Source: JAPOXK01 sp965220315 | Lineage (GTDB): Bacteria; Chloroflexota; Dehalococcoidia; Bin125 | DNA: 64,000 nucleotides | Assembly (NCBI GenBank): GCA_965220315.1 | Contig: CBDCPP010000001.1 | Span: 992,001 to 1,056,000, forward strand | Reading direction: 5' to 3' | Shown here: positions 35,319 to 44,625 of the stretch, piece after piece | Layout: every line of letters begins with the position of its first letter | How positions within the stretch are numbered: position 1 is the stretch's first letter | Notes under the pieces: model-generated | Database searches by the model: none | What the model was told of the DNA's origin: nothing | Seen by the model: the letters and a program-made list of their open reading frames with translations, nothing else | Made by a program: the position numbers and the translations under genes

Positions 35319-37210
35319 GTAAGCACGCGCCCGTCGAGTTGTCCGAAGCGGAGTTGGCTGCTGCCATCCGGCGATTGCCGGAGTCTGTGGCCGCGCAGAT
35401 CGCAGCGGGCGAGGTGATTGAGCGCCCGGCATCGGTCGTCAAGGAACTGCTAGAGAATGCGGCCGATGCGGGGGCTACGCGGATCGAGGTCGCGATCGAG
35501 GGGGCGGGATTGGAGCGGATCCGCGTCAGTGACAATGGCCGCGGGATGCGCGCCGACGAGCTGCCCCTCGCTTTCGAGCGACATGCCACTTCTAAGCTGT
35601 ATGAGGCCGATGATCTCTGGGCGCTGCGCAGCTACGGTTTCCGCGGAGAAGCGCTGCCCAGCATCGTTGCGGTGGCGGCAGTCGACTGCATTAGTCGGCC
35701 TCGCGACCCCCATCCAGGACAGAGCGACTTAGGCGCTGGCGTCCGGCTCTGCTTTCGTAACGGCAGTGTCCAGGTACTCGAAACCACGGCTGCGCCTCCT
35801 GGGACGACGCTGGAAGTGCATCAGCTGTTCGCGCGCCAACCCGCCCGCCGCAAGTTTCTGAGCGGCGAGCGGGCGGAGCGATCTGCGATCGCGCGCGTCT
35901 GCGGCGACCAAGCCTTGGCCCTCCCGAACGTGGCTTTGCAGCTAACGATCGAGGGACGCCGGGCTCTGCACAGCGGCGGCGAGGGCCAGCGGCGGGCCGT
36001 GCTCGCCGAGCTTTGGGGTGCGCCCGCGGCGGAGGCGGCCCTCTTCTTTGCTGGAGCCCAGCCACGGGCAGGAATTCGGGTGGAAGGGTTGGCAGCGCCG
36101 CCTCAGTATCACCGAGCCCACCGCGGCGAGATGCGGCTCTTCGTCAACGGGCGCGCGGTGCAATCGCGCCGCATGAGCTACGCCCTGCAGGAGGCCTATC
36201 GCGAGCTGCTGCCCGCGCGCCGCTTCCCGCTCGTCGCATTGTTCCTTGAGGTCGATCCTGCGCGTGTGGATGTCAACGTTCATCCGACCAAAGCACAGGT
36301 CAAGCTGTCCGACGAGGACGCTGCCTTCGTGCTGATCCAGCGCAGTCTGCGTGAGGCACTGTTGACGGGGCGGCTAACTTTGGAGGGCCGGACTTCCGCG
36401 CCGGAGGCGCCGACTGCTGCCACGATGTCGGCTGCGCCGAGTTCGGTTCGATCCACAGCTCGGCTGCTGTCTGCCTGGGACCGCGTTGGCCCGCCGACAC
36501 TGGAGCGCCCCGGACCCGGGTCGGTGCTCGCCTCCGCAGAGGTAGTCGCTTCAGGGAGGCAGCCCGAGTTACCGGGTACCGCCTCGCCGCCCCTGCGCGT
36601 TCTTGGTCAGATTGACGCTGCCTTCCTCGTGGCAGAGGGACCCGACGGGCTTTATTTAGTTGACCAGCATGCGGCGCACGAGCGCGTGCTCTACGAACAG
36701 TTACTGGACGCCGAAACCGCCCCCCGCTCTACTTCGCAGCAGGCGCTGTTGGACCTGGATCCGATCGAGTTGAGCGCCGCACAGGCTGGAGCTTTGACCG
36801 ACTTCGCTCCCGCGTTGCGGTCTCTGGGTTGGGAGGTCGAGCCTTTTGGAGAGCGGGCGCTGCGCCTGCGTGCCCTCCCGGCGGCGCTGGCGCGCGGATT
36901 GGGGGGAGAGCGTTCCGACCAGAGGCTCTCGCGCGATCCTGCAGGGTGTATCACCGCGCTGCTGGATGAACTGGCGCAAACCTCACCCGCTTCGCTCACC
37001 GCCGATGATCCGCAGCGCTTCGACCCTGTCGCCGCAGCCAGCGCCTGTCATAGTGCTGTCCGCGTCGGCGACCCTTTAACACCGGAGGAACAACGTGCAT
37101 TGTTGCGTGCGCTTGAGGCTTGCGCGCGCTCCCAGACTTGTCCGCACGGGCGTCCCACGCTGCTGCGGCTTCCGCGCGAAGAGATCCTGCGTCGATTCTT
37201 GCGGCGCTAG
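35315..37210 (+). CDS. mutL: DNA mismatch repair protein MutL (endonuclease type)
   Basis: 631 residues, GTG start overlapping the mutS stop. GHKL ATPase motifs: KELLENAADAGAT, DNGRGM, RHATSK, GFRGEALPSI. The C-terminal half carries the nicking-endonuclease motif DQHAAHERVLYE (about 449), with ACHSAVR and CPHGRPT, so the protein should cut the new strand itself, as in bacteria lacking MutH. The linker is Pro/Ala-rich. mutS-mutL are co-translated. Confidence 0.96.
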   Translation: MSKHAPVELSEAELAAAIRRLPESVAAQIAAGEVIERPASVVKELLENAADAGATRIEVAIEGAGLERIRVSDNGRGMRADELPLAFERHATSKLYEADDLWALRSYGFRGEALPSIVAVAAVDCISRPRDPHPGQSDLGAGVRLCFRNGSVQVLETTAAPPGTTLEVHQLFARQPARRKFLSGERAERSAIARVCGDQALALPNVALQLTIEGRRALHSGGEGQRRAVLAELWGAPAAEAALFFAGAQPRAGIRVEGLAAPPQYHRAHRGEMRLFVNGRAVQSRRMSYALQEAYRELLPARRFPLVALFLEVDPARVDVNVHPTKAQVKLSDEDAAFVLIQRSLREALLTGRLTLEGRTSAPEAPTAATMSAAPSSVRSTARLLSAWDRVGPPTLERPGPGSVLASAEVVASGRQPELPGTASPPLRVLGQIDAAFLVAEGPDGLYLVDQHAAHERVLYEQLLDAETAPRSTSQQALLDLDPIELSAAQAGALTDFAPALRSLGWEVEPFGERALRLRALPAALARGLGGERSDQRLSRDPAGCITALLDELAQTSPASLTADDPQRFDPVAAASACHSAVRVGDPLTPEEQRALLRALEACARSQTCPHGRPTLLRLPREEILRRFLRR

Positions 37211-37292
37211 CGCGAATGGACCCGGCTTCGTCTGCGTCTAGTCGCCGATCCGGCCGCTGGAAGAGACGCGTAATAGACGTTGCATTAGAAAT

Positions 37293-37322
37293 TGCACACA
37301 GCCTGTGTCTGTTTGTATAGAT
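37293..37322 (+). promoter_or_regulatory. Predicted promoter of malate synthase
   Basis: TTGCAC (37293-37298) and TATAGA (37317-37322), 18 bases apart, about 45 bases before the ATG at 37366. The surrounding region is AT-richer than its neighbours. Confidence 0.45.
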
Positions 37323-37365
37323 CGCGACTGGTTCGTTGTTAGGCTTTCTGTACAGAGAATGGCCA

Positions 37366-39027
37366 ATGGAAGTCCTAGATCGAGAATCGAGTTCGCTTGT
37401 GTTTGATTCGAATAGCCCGAGCGCCGCGCCGCAGCAGACGAATATTGCGGGAGTCGCCCTGCTGGCACAGCCCCCATCCGAGGCTGCTCATGTCCTCAGC
37501 GACGAGGCACTCGCCTTCGTGGCGGGTCTTCAGCGACGCTTCAATGCCACCCGCCAGCTGCTTCTGGAGCGCCGTCGCGATCGTCAGGCTCACCTCGACG
37601 CCGGCCAACGCCCCGACTTCCTTCCCGAAACCGCTAGGATCCGCGAGGATCCCGACTGGCGGGTGGCGCCGACGCTGCCAGATTTGCAGAAGCGCTGGGT
37701 GGAGATCACCGGCCCGGTCGAGCGCAAGATGATGATCAACGCGCTCAACTCCGGCGCTGATGTCTTCATGGCCGATTTCGAGGACGCGCTTTCCCCCAGC
37801 TGGAACAACGTCGTTCAGGGTCAGGCGAACTTGATCGACGCCGTGCGCCGCGCGCTCGCGCTCGATATCCCCAGCGGAAAGTCCTACCGTCTTAATCCGC
37901 AGATCGCCACACTGATGGTGCGGCCCCGCGGTTGGCAGCTCGATGAGCGCCACTTACTTGTCGACGGCGCTCCCATCTCAGCTAGCCTCTTCGATTTCGG
38001 TCTCTACTTCTTTCACAATGCTCAGGAGTCGCTCCAGCGCGGCACGGGCCCCTACGTCTACCTGCCTAAGCTGGAGAGCCACTTGGAGGCGCGACTCTGG
38101 AACGATGTCTTTGTCCATGCCCAGGAGGCACTAGGCGTTCCCCAAGGCAGCGTACGCGCCACCGTTCTGATTGAGACCATCCTGGCTGCTTTCGAGATGG
38201 AGGAGATCCTCTACGAGCTGCGCGACCATGCCGCCGCTCTCAACGCGGGCCGTTGGGACTACATCTTCAGTTTGATCAAGAAATTCCGGACCGATGAGGC
38301 CAGCGTACTTCCAGATCGAGCCCAGATATCCATGACCGTTCCTTTCATGCGCGCTTACACCGAACTGCTCGTCAAGACTTGCCATAGACGCGGCGCGCAC
38401 GCTATCGGCGGAATGGCCGCCTTTATCCCCAGCCGCCGTGACGCTGCTGTGAACGAGGTGGCGTTAGCGAAGGTACGCGACGATAAGCAGCGTGAATCTG
38501 GAGACGGCTTCGACGGCACCTGGGTTGCTCACCCGGATCTTGTCCCCGTGGCCGGCGAGATCTTCGCTGCCGCTCTGCGCGAGAACGATCACCAGAAGCA
38601 ACGTCTGCGCGCCGAAGTCACCGTGGACGCGGATGCACTGCTCACTCTCCGCGTTCCCGATGGCGCCGTCACTCTCGATGGCCTGCGCAGTAACATCAGC
38701 GTGGCCCTTCAATACCTCGACGCTTGGCTGCGGGGTAACGGTGCCGTCGCGATTTTCAACCTCATGGAGGACACGGCTACCGCCGAAATCAGCCGCGCCC
38801 AGCTCTGGCAGTGGTTGCGCCACCGCGTCGCCTTGACGGATGGTGAAGGCACTGACGCGAACGTCTCGGCCGAACTCTACGCTCGCATCCGCGACGAGGA
38901 GATCGAGAATCTGGGCGGGCGCGAGAGTGGCGAACTGGGCCAAGCCGCCGACCTGCTCGACGACCTCGTCATGGGTGATGACTTCATAGATTTCCTCACC
39001 CTCGACGCCTACGGAAGGCTCCCGTGA
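37366..39027 (+). CDS. aceB: Malate synthase (A type)
   Basis: 553 residues from ATG 37366. Joins glyoxylate and acetyl-CoA to malate in the glyoxylate cycle. Family features: MINALNSGADVFMADFEDAL, GPYVYLPKLESHLEARLW, VLIETILAAFEMEEILYEL (catalytic Glu and Arg region), YIFSLIKK, GGMAAFIPSR, DGTWVAHPDL. Full length for the AceB class. No isocitrate lyase is next to it, so the partner must be encoded elsewhere, or glyoxylate comes from another route. An in-frame GTG/ATG-like extension to 37336 is less likely because the promoter predicted here would leave almost no leader. Confidence 0.96.
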   Translation: MEVLDRESSSLVFDSNSPSAAPQQTNIAGVALLAQPPSEAAHVLSDEALAFVAGLQRRFNATRQLLLERRRDRQAHLDAGQRPDFLPETARIREDPDWRVAPTLPDLQKRWVEITGPVERKMMINALNSGADVFMADFEDALSPSWNNVVQGQANLIDAVRRALALDIPSGKSYRLNPQIATLMVRPRGWQLDERHLLVDGAPISASLFDFGLYFFHNAQESLQRGTGPYVYLPKLESHLEARLWNDVFVHAQEALGVPQGSVRATVLIETILAAFEMEEILYELRDHAAALNAGRWDYIFSLIKKFRTDEASVLPDRAQISMTVPFMRAYTELLVKTCHRRGAHAIGGMAAFIPSRRDAAVNEVALAKVRDDKQRESGDGFDGTWVAHPDLVPVAGEIFAAALRENDHQKQRLRAEVTVDADALLTLRVPDGAVTLDGLRSNISVALQYLDAWLRGNGAVAIFNLMEDTATAEISRAQLWQWLRHRVALTDGEGTDANVSAELYARIRDEEIENLGGRESGELGQAADLLDDLVMGDDFIDFLTLDAYGRLP

Positions 39028-39100
39028 TCTTCCTCACCGCGATCGAGGCGTTACCCTCTCGTCGCTACTGAGCGCCTTCATGCGCTAGCGCGGCACGCCT

Positions 39101-41413
39101 CTAGCCGGGATCCAGCGGCCGGTCGAAGTTCGCCCGCAGGAAATTCACTAGGTCCCAGCGATCCTGCTCGCTTAGCTCCCCGCTCCAGGCTGGCATTCCC
39201 GTGCCGCGAATCCCGTCGCTGATCCACGTGAACAACACGCCGTCGGAGTGGAACGGCACATGCACGCGGAAGTTGGCCGGCGGTGCGGGCAACGTGCCCG
39301 CCAGTGGCCCATCCCCCAACCCGTCCTCGCCGTGACATTGCGCGCAGTTCGTCACGAATAGCGCCGCGCCATTCGCGACGGATTCCGCGGTCCGCTCCAC
39401 CGGGTTCTCCCGCGTCCGTCCCGGCTCTACTTCCAAGCCCCAGAGCATCACTACTGCCGCCGCCATGCACAGGACACCCGCCGCCAGCGACAGATCGCCC
39501 GTGCGTGGCGATACGTGCTTGCGCAGCGGCGCCCGGTAGGCGATCAGGAGACCGGCTCCTACCGCCGCCCACAGCGCCGCGATCCCGTCCCAATCGAATT
39601 GCGTGATCGGCAGGCTCAGCGCTTCTGGCTGTGCCTGCCCGAATGGAAGCACTTCGATGAACCCTTGCTCGACGTTGGTCGTGATCCCGCCGATCACATC
39701 GTCCGAGCGTTCGCGCCGCACTTCGATATCGACATCCCAAGCACCGGCCAGCCCGAAGAAGGCGCCCTCGATGACGTAGCGGCCACCCTCCGGCTCCGCG
39801 GGTATGACCACTGGACCCACGCTAGGGTCCTTGTAACGGAAATGGAGCCGGACTTCCGTGACCGGGTCGGCCTGCCTGCCGTTGTTCTCTTCGAGCTGCA
39901 CTTCGTAGCGGTTCACTCCCACAAGATTTGGTTCGATCGTCAACTGCGCCGTCAGGTCATTCAGCCTGACCGTCTCATTGATCGCGCGCTCCTTCTGGAC
40001 CGCACCTACCGCCGGCAACTCGCTCCGAGCCGATGGCAGTTGCGTCAGCGCGGCTGTTGCCGCGAGCACCGCCAGCGCCAATCCCAGCTCCATCCGCATC
40101 AGCATCCGGAAGCGGCGCTCCCCTCGCGAAGTCTCGTGCCCCTCGGTTCCCGCTCGCTGTGAGCGGGGGCGTAACACCAGTGCGTTCGCCGCCGCCGCCG
40201 TGAATAGGAGCGCCAGTAATCCCAACTTGACAAGCATCGCCAAGCCCCAAGACGTGTTGATGAAGCCGTGTAAGACCGGTACTGCGGCCAGCAGGCTGAG
40301 TACGCCCGCGGCGATCAGGATCGGTACGCAACCCGCCGCCGCCCAAGAGAAGCGGCGTATGGCTTCGATCTGGAACGTGCGCCGCTGCCGTTGCTCTGCG
40401 ACTCGCCGTGTAGCCCACAGCGTCCACACCAGTGCCGCGAGCATCCCGATCCACATAGCTGCGGCTGCCAGGTGCACCGCGTCGAACAACGTGGCCCAAA
40501 TCCAACCTTGATCCAGCGCCGCGCCATGGCTCACGCTTGCGAAGCTTGCGATCAGTCCCGCGCCCAAGATCACGAGCGTGAGCAGCGCCTCTCGCGATGC
40601 CCGCAGTGCTGGCCGCCACTGCACCGTGAGCAACAGCGCCGCCGTCATGATTAGGAGCAGCCAGCGGATCAGCAGCCACAGCCCGTTGCGTGTGTCGAAC
40701 AACGCCTCGTCCAGGAATGCCAGTCCGCCTAGCCGCAGCGCGGCGGAGGCTGCGTCGTAACCTGTCGTGCAGATCAGAAGTACGGTTGCGACGGTTGCTC
40801 CCTCCCAGGCGTAGTTCAGCGCCGCTCCCGCGAAGCGCGGCCCGGCTCCGCTTACCAGGCGCGCGGCCGGGCGTGCTGCCCACAATGCGAACAGCGCGCC
40901 GCCCACCAACCCGATGAGGGCCATGAAGCTGAACCACTTCACCGCCGCATCTGCTCCCGCCGGCGGTCCGGGCCGTGAGAGATCCGGCGCGAAGGCTGCC
41001 CCGGCTGGCGCGCTTCCGTCGGGGTTCAGCACCGTGAACGCGAAGGACCCCGTCCACGTATGTCCGTCTACCTCGGATAACGTCCGCCAGGCGACGGTGT
41101 AAATTCCCGGATCGAGCCGCTCGACCCTTGTGCTCATCTGCGTTGCATCCTCCGGGTTGAACAGCACTCCGCCTCGGTCCACTCGCCGTCCCAGACTGTC
41201 GAGCACCTCTATTCCCGAGAAATCCCGCTGGAGCGGCTCTGTCATGATCAGGTTCACGATCCGTGGGGACTCCTGCAGCGTGGCGTTGATCGGCGGATCC
41301 GAGCGCTTCAGCAACGCATGCCCAGCAACTGGATCCGTTGAGAGCAGGAGCCAGACAATGACGCCGCCGAGCAGCGCCAACGCAAAGAGCGCACGGAGAG
41401 CGCGGGCGGTCAC
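39101..41413 (-). CDS. CopC-CopD fusion with C-terminal cytochrome c domain
   Basis: 770 residues, GTG start overlapping the previous gene's stop. After a signal anchor, residues 30-130 are CopC-like (GHALLKRSDPP, beta sandwich, WRTLSEVDGHTWTGSFAF). Eight or so transmembrane helices of the CopD type follow (about 165-460). Next is a periplasmic beta domain with LHFRYKDPSVGPVVI, two more helices, and a class I cytochrome c with CAQCH (about 689-693) and a distal Met (GTGMPAW). CopC/CopD bind and move copper; the haem domain implies electron transfer at the outer face. Last gene of a five-gene operon. Similar YcnJ-type fusions exist, but the cytochrome tail is uncommon in my knowledge. Confidence 0.88.
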   Translation of the reverse strand: MTARALRALFALALLGGVIVWLLLSTDPVAGHALLKRSDPPINATLQESPRIVNLIMTEPLQRDFSGIEVLDSLGRRVDRGGVLFNPEDATQMSTRVERLDPGIYTVAWRTLSEVDGHTWTGSFAFTVLNPDGSAPAGAAFAPDLSRPGPPAGADAAVKWFSFMALIGLVGGALFALWAARPAARLVSGAGPRFAGAALNYAWEGATVATVLLICTTGYDAASAALRLGGLAFLDEALFDTRNGLWLLIRWLLLIMTAALLLTVQWRPALRASREALLTLVILGAGLIASFASVSHGAALDQGWIWATLFDAVHLAAAAMWIGMLAALVWTLWATRRVAEQRQRRTFQIEAIRRFSWAAAGCVPILIAAGVLSLLAAVPVLHGFINTSWGLAMLVKLGLLALLFTAAAANALVLRPRSQRAGTEGHETSRGERRFRMLMRMELGLALAVLAATAALTQLPSARSELPAVGAVQKERAINETVRLNDLTAQLTIEPNLVGVNRYEVQLEENNGRQADPVTEVRLHFRYKDPSVGPVVIPAEPEGGRYVIEGAFFGLAGAWDVDIEVRRERSDDVIGGITTNVEQGFIEVLPFGQAQPEALSLPITQFDWDGIAALWAAVGAGLLIAYRAPLRKHVSPRTGDLSLAAGVLCMAAAVVMLWGLEVEPGRTRENPVERTAESVANGAALFVTNCAQCHGEDGLGDGPLAGTLPAPPANFRVHVPFHSDGVLFTWISDGIRGTGMPAWSGELSEQDRWDLVNFLRANFDRPLDPG

Positions 41414-42459
41414 GGTGCTTCGGCCAGCTCCGCCGGGAACGCTCCGTACCAGTCGTGCGTACCGTGGAGTTCGCCCGGCACGATGATCGTGCGCGTCGTG
41501 CGCGTGTTCACCTCGGTTAGGTATATGCCGAACGTCCCGCGCAGGAGGATGTGCCGCCCGTTTTGAGACCAAGCGAAGTCCGGTTGATCCTCCTCCACGG
41601 TCGTGAGCCGGTTCAGCCCGCTGCCATCCGGCCGGATCAGCCAGATATCCTGTACGCCGTTGCTGCGGTTGAGCGCTGAAGGTATGGGCCGACTCGACAC
41701 CAAGCGCCCATCTCCCGATGCCGCTACCGCGATCCATTCGCCATTGGGCGAGAACTGGGGCAGGCGAAACACGGCCAGACCATCGCTTAATGCAAGGAGC
41801 TGCGTCCGCTCGCCCGTTTTCAAGTTCAGCACCGATAGTTTGTGATCCAACGCGGGATCGTCGACGAAGACCAACAGATTCCCGTCGGGCGAGAGCGCCG
41901 GGTCTCGCGCGTTCTTCACCAGGATCTCGACCTCGCTCGTTGCGAGGTTGATCCGCTCAACGTTGATCTGAAAAGCGCGTTCCTCATCGTCTGGCTGATT
42001 CAGTTGGTGTGCGTAGACTAGTGATCCCTGATCGGGTGCCCACTGCGGCGTCCACACAAACGCTCCCGTAGCTCTAGGCGTGACAACGACGCGGCTCTCG
42101 CCTGTCAGGTCGGCTACTCGAATGTCGCTGAGCACCGTTGCGGTCTCGCTTCCGGCGAAAATCGCGAAGCGTACATAGGCCACCTCTTGACCGTCGGGCG
42201 AGATCCGCGGTGACACGTACGAGACGTTCAAGCTGGGCGCGACCACCAGTTTCCGTAGATCGCCGTTCTGTTCCAATTGGAGGTTGCCTCCGACCGAATA
42301 GACGGTGAGCCCCGGTATGCCGAGCGCTTTGCTCTCGTCCGCGGCCAGACTCTGCGAGGAAGACAGATCGCCCTGATCGATCGCCGGCGCGTCGTCTCCG
42401 CAAGCGACGGTCATCGCTCCAGCTACGAACAGTGACGCCGCTGCGAGGAGAGCCCTCAC
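41410..42459 (-). CDS. Lipoprotein with TolB/WD40-like beta-propeller
   Basis: 349 residues. Signal peptide with lipobox (AGAMTVAC), so attached to the outer face of the membrane. Repeated PD40-type blades: ISPDGQEVAYVRF, WAPDQGSLVYAH, LSPDGNLLVFVDD, FSPNGEWIAVAA, WSQNGRHILLRG. Such propellers bind partner proteins or ligands. It lies inside the metal operon, overlapping both neighbours by 4 bp, which implies a fixed stoichiometric role with the CopC/CopD proteins. No metal-binding residues stand out. Confidence 0.8.
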   Translation of the reverse strand: MRALLAAASLFVAGAMTVACGDDAPAIDQGDLSSSQSLAADESKALGIPGLTVYSVGGNLQLEQNGDLRKLVVAPSLNVSYVSPRISPDGQEVAYVRFAIFAGSETATVLSDIRVADLTGESRVVVTPRATGAFVWTPQWAPDQGSLVYAHQLNQPDDEERAFQINVERINLATSEVEILVKNARDPALSPDGNLLVFVDDPALDHKLSVLNLKTGERTQLLALSDGLAVFRLPQFSPNGEWIAVAASGDGRLVSSRPIPSALNRSNGVQDIWLIRPDGSGLNRLTTVEEDQPDFAWSQNGRHILLRGTFGIYLTEVNTRTTRTIIVPGELHGTHDWYGAFPAELAEAP

Positions 42460-43130
42460 GACCTCTTATTCCTCCCAGCCTTGGCTATCCGCCCCCCGAC
42501 AAGCCCTGCCACTGCTATTACGCTCACTATCGCTAGCGCGATCGGACCCGCACCGATCCCGCCGTCATCTAGCTCCTCGGCCAGCGGGAGCGTGACGGGA
42601 TCGATGGTATCTGCCTCCGCACCTTCGGCTTGCTTGAGATTAGGTTCGTCACCCGGGAACGGGATCAAGAGTTCTTCGGCGAGAACGCGATCGTTCGCCT
42701 CGTCGGCAACGGCGGGAATCGATGCGACATAAAATGGGTACCGGCCCGAGTCGTCGTCTCCGTCTTCTGCGGAGAGGTTGGTCCATTCGACTACGTAGCG
42801 ACCCGGTGGGAGCGGTTCCGTGACTTCGGCGAAGAGATGCTGGCGGTCGGCGCTGTCGATCAGCGCTTCGCTCAAGAGCCTTGCGGCGCCGGTGGAGTCC
42901 AGCAATCGGATCCTGTTCGCTCCCTGGCGTCGGAACAGTTGCTGGCTGAACCAGAGATCGATTCGATCCGGGGCCTTCGTTAGTTCGGCGGCGAATGCGG
43001 GCTCGGAGCGAACGTAGCTCGCGTGCGCCTCGGTCTGACTGGGCCACAGGATTCCGGCGATCACGCCTGCGGTAGCGGCGATGCTGAGAAGGAGCCGGGC
43101 CAGGACCGGAGCGAAGCCGCCTCCGGCCAT
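42456..43130 (-). CDS. Membrane-anchored CopC-domain protein
   Basis: 224 residues from ATG 43130 (MAGGGFAPVLARL). A signal peptide ends near EAHA, leaving a mature N-terminus beginning His-Ala-Ser-Tyr, as in CopC/YobA proteins, where the N-terminal His ligates Cu(II). The CopC beta sandwich follows (RSEPAFAAELTKAPDRIDLW ... GRYVVEWTNLSAEDGDDDSG). There is a C-terminal helix (GPIALAIVSVIAVAGLVGG) with a basic tail. The conserved C-terminal D-G-H copper ligand is replaced by DGDD. Operon position three. Confidence 0.85.
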   Translation of the reverse strand: MAGGGFAPVLARLLLSIAATAGVIAGILWPSQTEAHASYVRSEPAFAAELTKAPDRIDLWFSQQLFRRQGANRIRLLDSTGAARLLSEALIDSADRQHLFAEVTEPLPPGRYVVEWTNLSAEDGDDDSGRYPFYVASIPAVADEANDRVLAEELLIPFPGDEPNLKQAEGAEADTIDPVTLPLAEELDDGGIGAGPIALAIVSVIAVAGLVGGRIAKAGRNKRS

Positions 43131-43146
43131 GGCCCGGCCGGATTGG

Positions 43147-43848
43147 CTATTCGTGTTTGCTCTCCCCATGCTCGCTGCTCTGCTCATCACCGGAGTTGTA
43201 ATGGCCGCTTTCCTCTCCGTACTCGTCCGCCATGCGGTCGCTCCCCATATCGTGCTCCTCGGCGGTCTGTTCAGAACGCTGGGAGGCTTGGTGATCGTGC
43301 ATGGGCTCTGTCGAATTGCTGATCTCAGGTGGTGGCGGCACCGCTTCTCCCCTCAAGAAGGCGTTCACCGCCTCTTCGAAGGCATGGGCATGGGCGTGCA
43401 CCACCCGCACGGGACGCCCGGCCGCTTGAGCGTCGTCGTTCAGGATCGGGCCTTCCAGGGTCTGAAGCGCGGTGAGGAACCCTGCTACGTGTGCATTTAG
43501 ATCGGTCGGCCAGATCGGCGCCTGCAGTGTGCTGATGGCACGAGTCACAATCCCAGGATGGGTGGCGTGGATCATGGCCTCGTTATTGATCAGATCGTCC
43601 ATTGAGTGAAACTGCGCCACTTGGAGCACCGGCAGCGATGCCACCAAGAGTGCTCGGTCCGATGTCTCGCCCGCGCGCTCCAGCAGGCTGCGCAGCTCAA
43701 CCACCTCCTGTTGCAGCGTCTCGAACTCCGATCTACTCACCTCGCCGCCGCCACAGGCTGCAGCCAGTGCAGCCATCGTGGCCAGCGTTCCGTAAGTCAG
43801 CAGCATCAGCCGTTTCCGCAACCTCGATCTAGACGGAAACGATCCCAC
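43147..43848 (-). CDS. Lipoprotein with His/Glu-rich metal-binding tail
   Basis: 233 residues. GTG 43848 is chosen because AAAGGAG (43858-43864) lies 9 bases upstream. Lipobox ALAAAC, followed by a short coiled coil (SEFETLQQEVVELRSLLERA) and a helical domain of about 120 residues with HAHAHAFEEAVNAFL. The last 60 residues are rich in His, Glu, Asp and Met (MHDHQ, EEHDMGSDRM, SGHYNSGDE, EHGESKHE), a likely metal sponge. A palindromic operator-like site overlaps its leader. Family not recognised. Confidence 0.75.
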   Translation of the reverse strand: MGSFPSRSRLRKRLMLLTYGTLATMAALAAACGGGEVSRSEFETLQQEVVELRSLLERAGETSDRALLVASLPVLQVAQFHSMDDLINNEAMIHATHPGIVTRAISTLQAPIWPTDLNAHVAGFLTALQTLEGPILNDDAQAAGRPVRVVHAHAHAFEEAVNAFLRGEAVPPPPEISNSTEPMHDHQASQRSEQTAEEHDMGSDRMADEYGEESGHYNSGDEQSSEHGESKHE

Positions 43849-43866
43849 GAGCGAACACTCCTTTAT

Positions 43867-43881
43867 TTTATGTGACATAAA
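43867..43881. promoter_or_regulatory. Perfect 15-bp palindrome, putative operator of the metal operon
   Basis: TTTATGT-G-ACATAAA, 7-1-7 symmetry, immediately upstream of the ribosome binding site of the His-tailed lipoprotein gene. The layout recalls Fur-superfamily boxes (PerR, Zur), though the sequence is not their consensus. Confidence 0.45.
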
Positions 43882-43946
43882 GTTTTGCAGATGAGTCAGG
43901 ATTAGGGTGCGGCTGGGACGGCCGCACCACTAGGCGAGTGAAGGAG

Positions 43947-44354
43947 CTATCGCGGCGGGGGCGTCGCAGGCCGGACCGCTGGCTGCTCGGTCCAGCGTTT
44001 CGCAGAGGCGATCGTTACCAGCACCGGCGCTGGCAGCTCAGGGGTCGGGGCGGTCACGTCAAGGATCAGTGGCACCGCGCCGGATCCCAAGCCACCGCTG
44101 TCGCCGTGGCCGTGCGCGCTGTGACTGGCCGTTGTTGGGCCGTGTGCGACAGTTGAGTCGTTGGCTTTGGGACTATGACTGGCGTGTCGGCTGACGGACT
44201 CCCCCGCATCGAAGATGGTGGGAGATGGTAGGTGGTCCAGATAGGACAGTGCTGGTAGCCAGGCGAGCAGCAGGATCGTCGCGATCCAGGCAGGCCGCCC
44301 CAGCAAGCGAGATTGGGCACAGGGAAAGGCTCGAGGCGGGAGCGTGGCTGCCAT
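43947..44354 (-). CDS. His-rich membrane-anchored protein, 135 aa
   Basis: An N-terminal hydrophobic segment (AWIATILLLAWLPALSYL, residues 22-39) would act as anchor or signal. The outside part is rich in His and Ser (SRHASHSPK, HGPTTASHSAHGHGDSGG) and ends in a Pro-rich stretch (TPELPAP, ATPPPR). The His cluster suggests copper, nickel or zinc binding. First gene of the minus-strand metal operon, 98 bases before the lipoprotein gene. No family recognised, and the ribosome binding site is weak. Confidence 0.6.
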   Translation of the reverse strand: MAATLPPRAFPCAQSRLLGRPAWIATILLLAWLPALSYLDHLPSPTIFDAGESVSRHASHSPKANDSTVAHGPTTASHSAHGHGDSGGLGSGAVPLILDVTAPTPELPAPVLVTIASAKRWTEQPAVRPATPPPR

Positions 44355-44597
44355 GCCGAGAAGCGTACACTCCTACGATTCAGGCATGCCTGGTGATGGA
44401 TTAAGGGCGGTTCCGTCGCGCTAGCTAGCCGTCCGGAACGCGCCGTACCCCGCAGCCGCTCAACAACTCCGAGGACCTCAGTGCGATCCAGTTCGCTATT
44501 TTGAAGGTGTTAGGTGCCACAGCCCCGGCGCTTGGAGCGGGATAGCGCCAGAGCTGGGCCTCGGGGGCGTGCCACCATCGCCCGGCCGGGATGCAAT

Positions 44598-44624
44598 CCC
44601 AGCCGGGCCAAGCGGCTGGGTTTT
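44598..44624 (+). terminator. Stem-loop with T-run between pstS and the metal operon
   Basis: CCCAGCC (44598-44604), 9-base loop, GGCTGGG (44614-44620), TTTT. The T-run is on the plus strand; read on the minus strand the hairpin lies 5 bases beyond the pstS stop, without a T-run. It may act as a weak terminator for pstS. Confidence 0.35.
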
Positions 44625-44625
44625 C

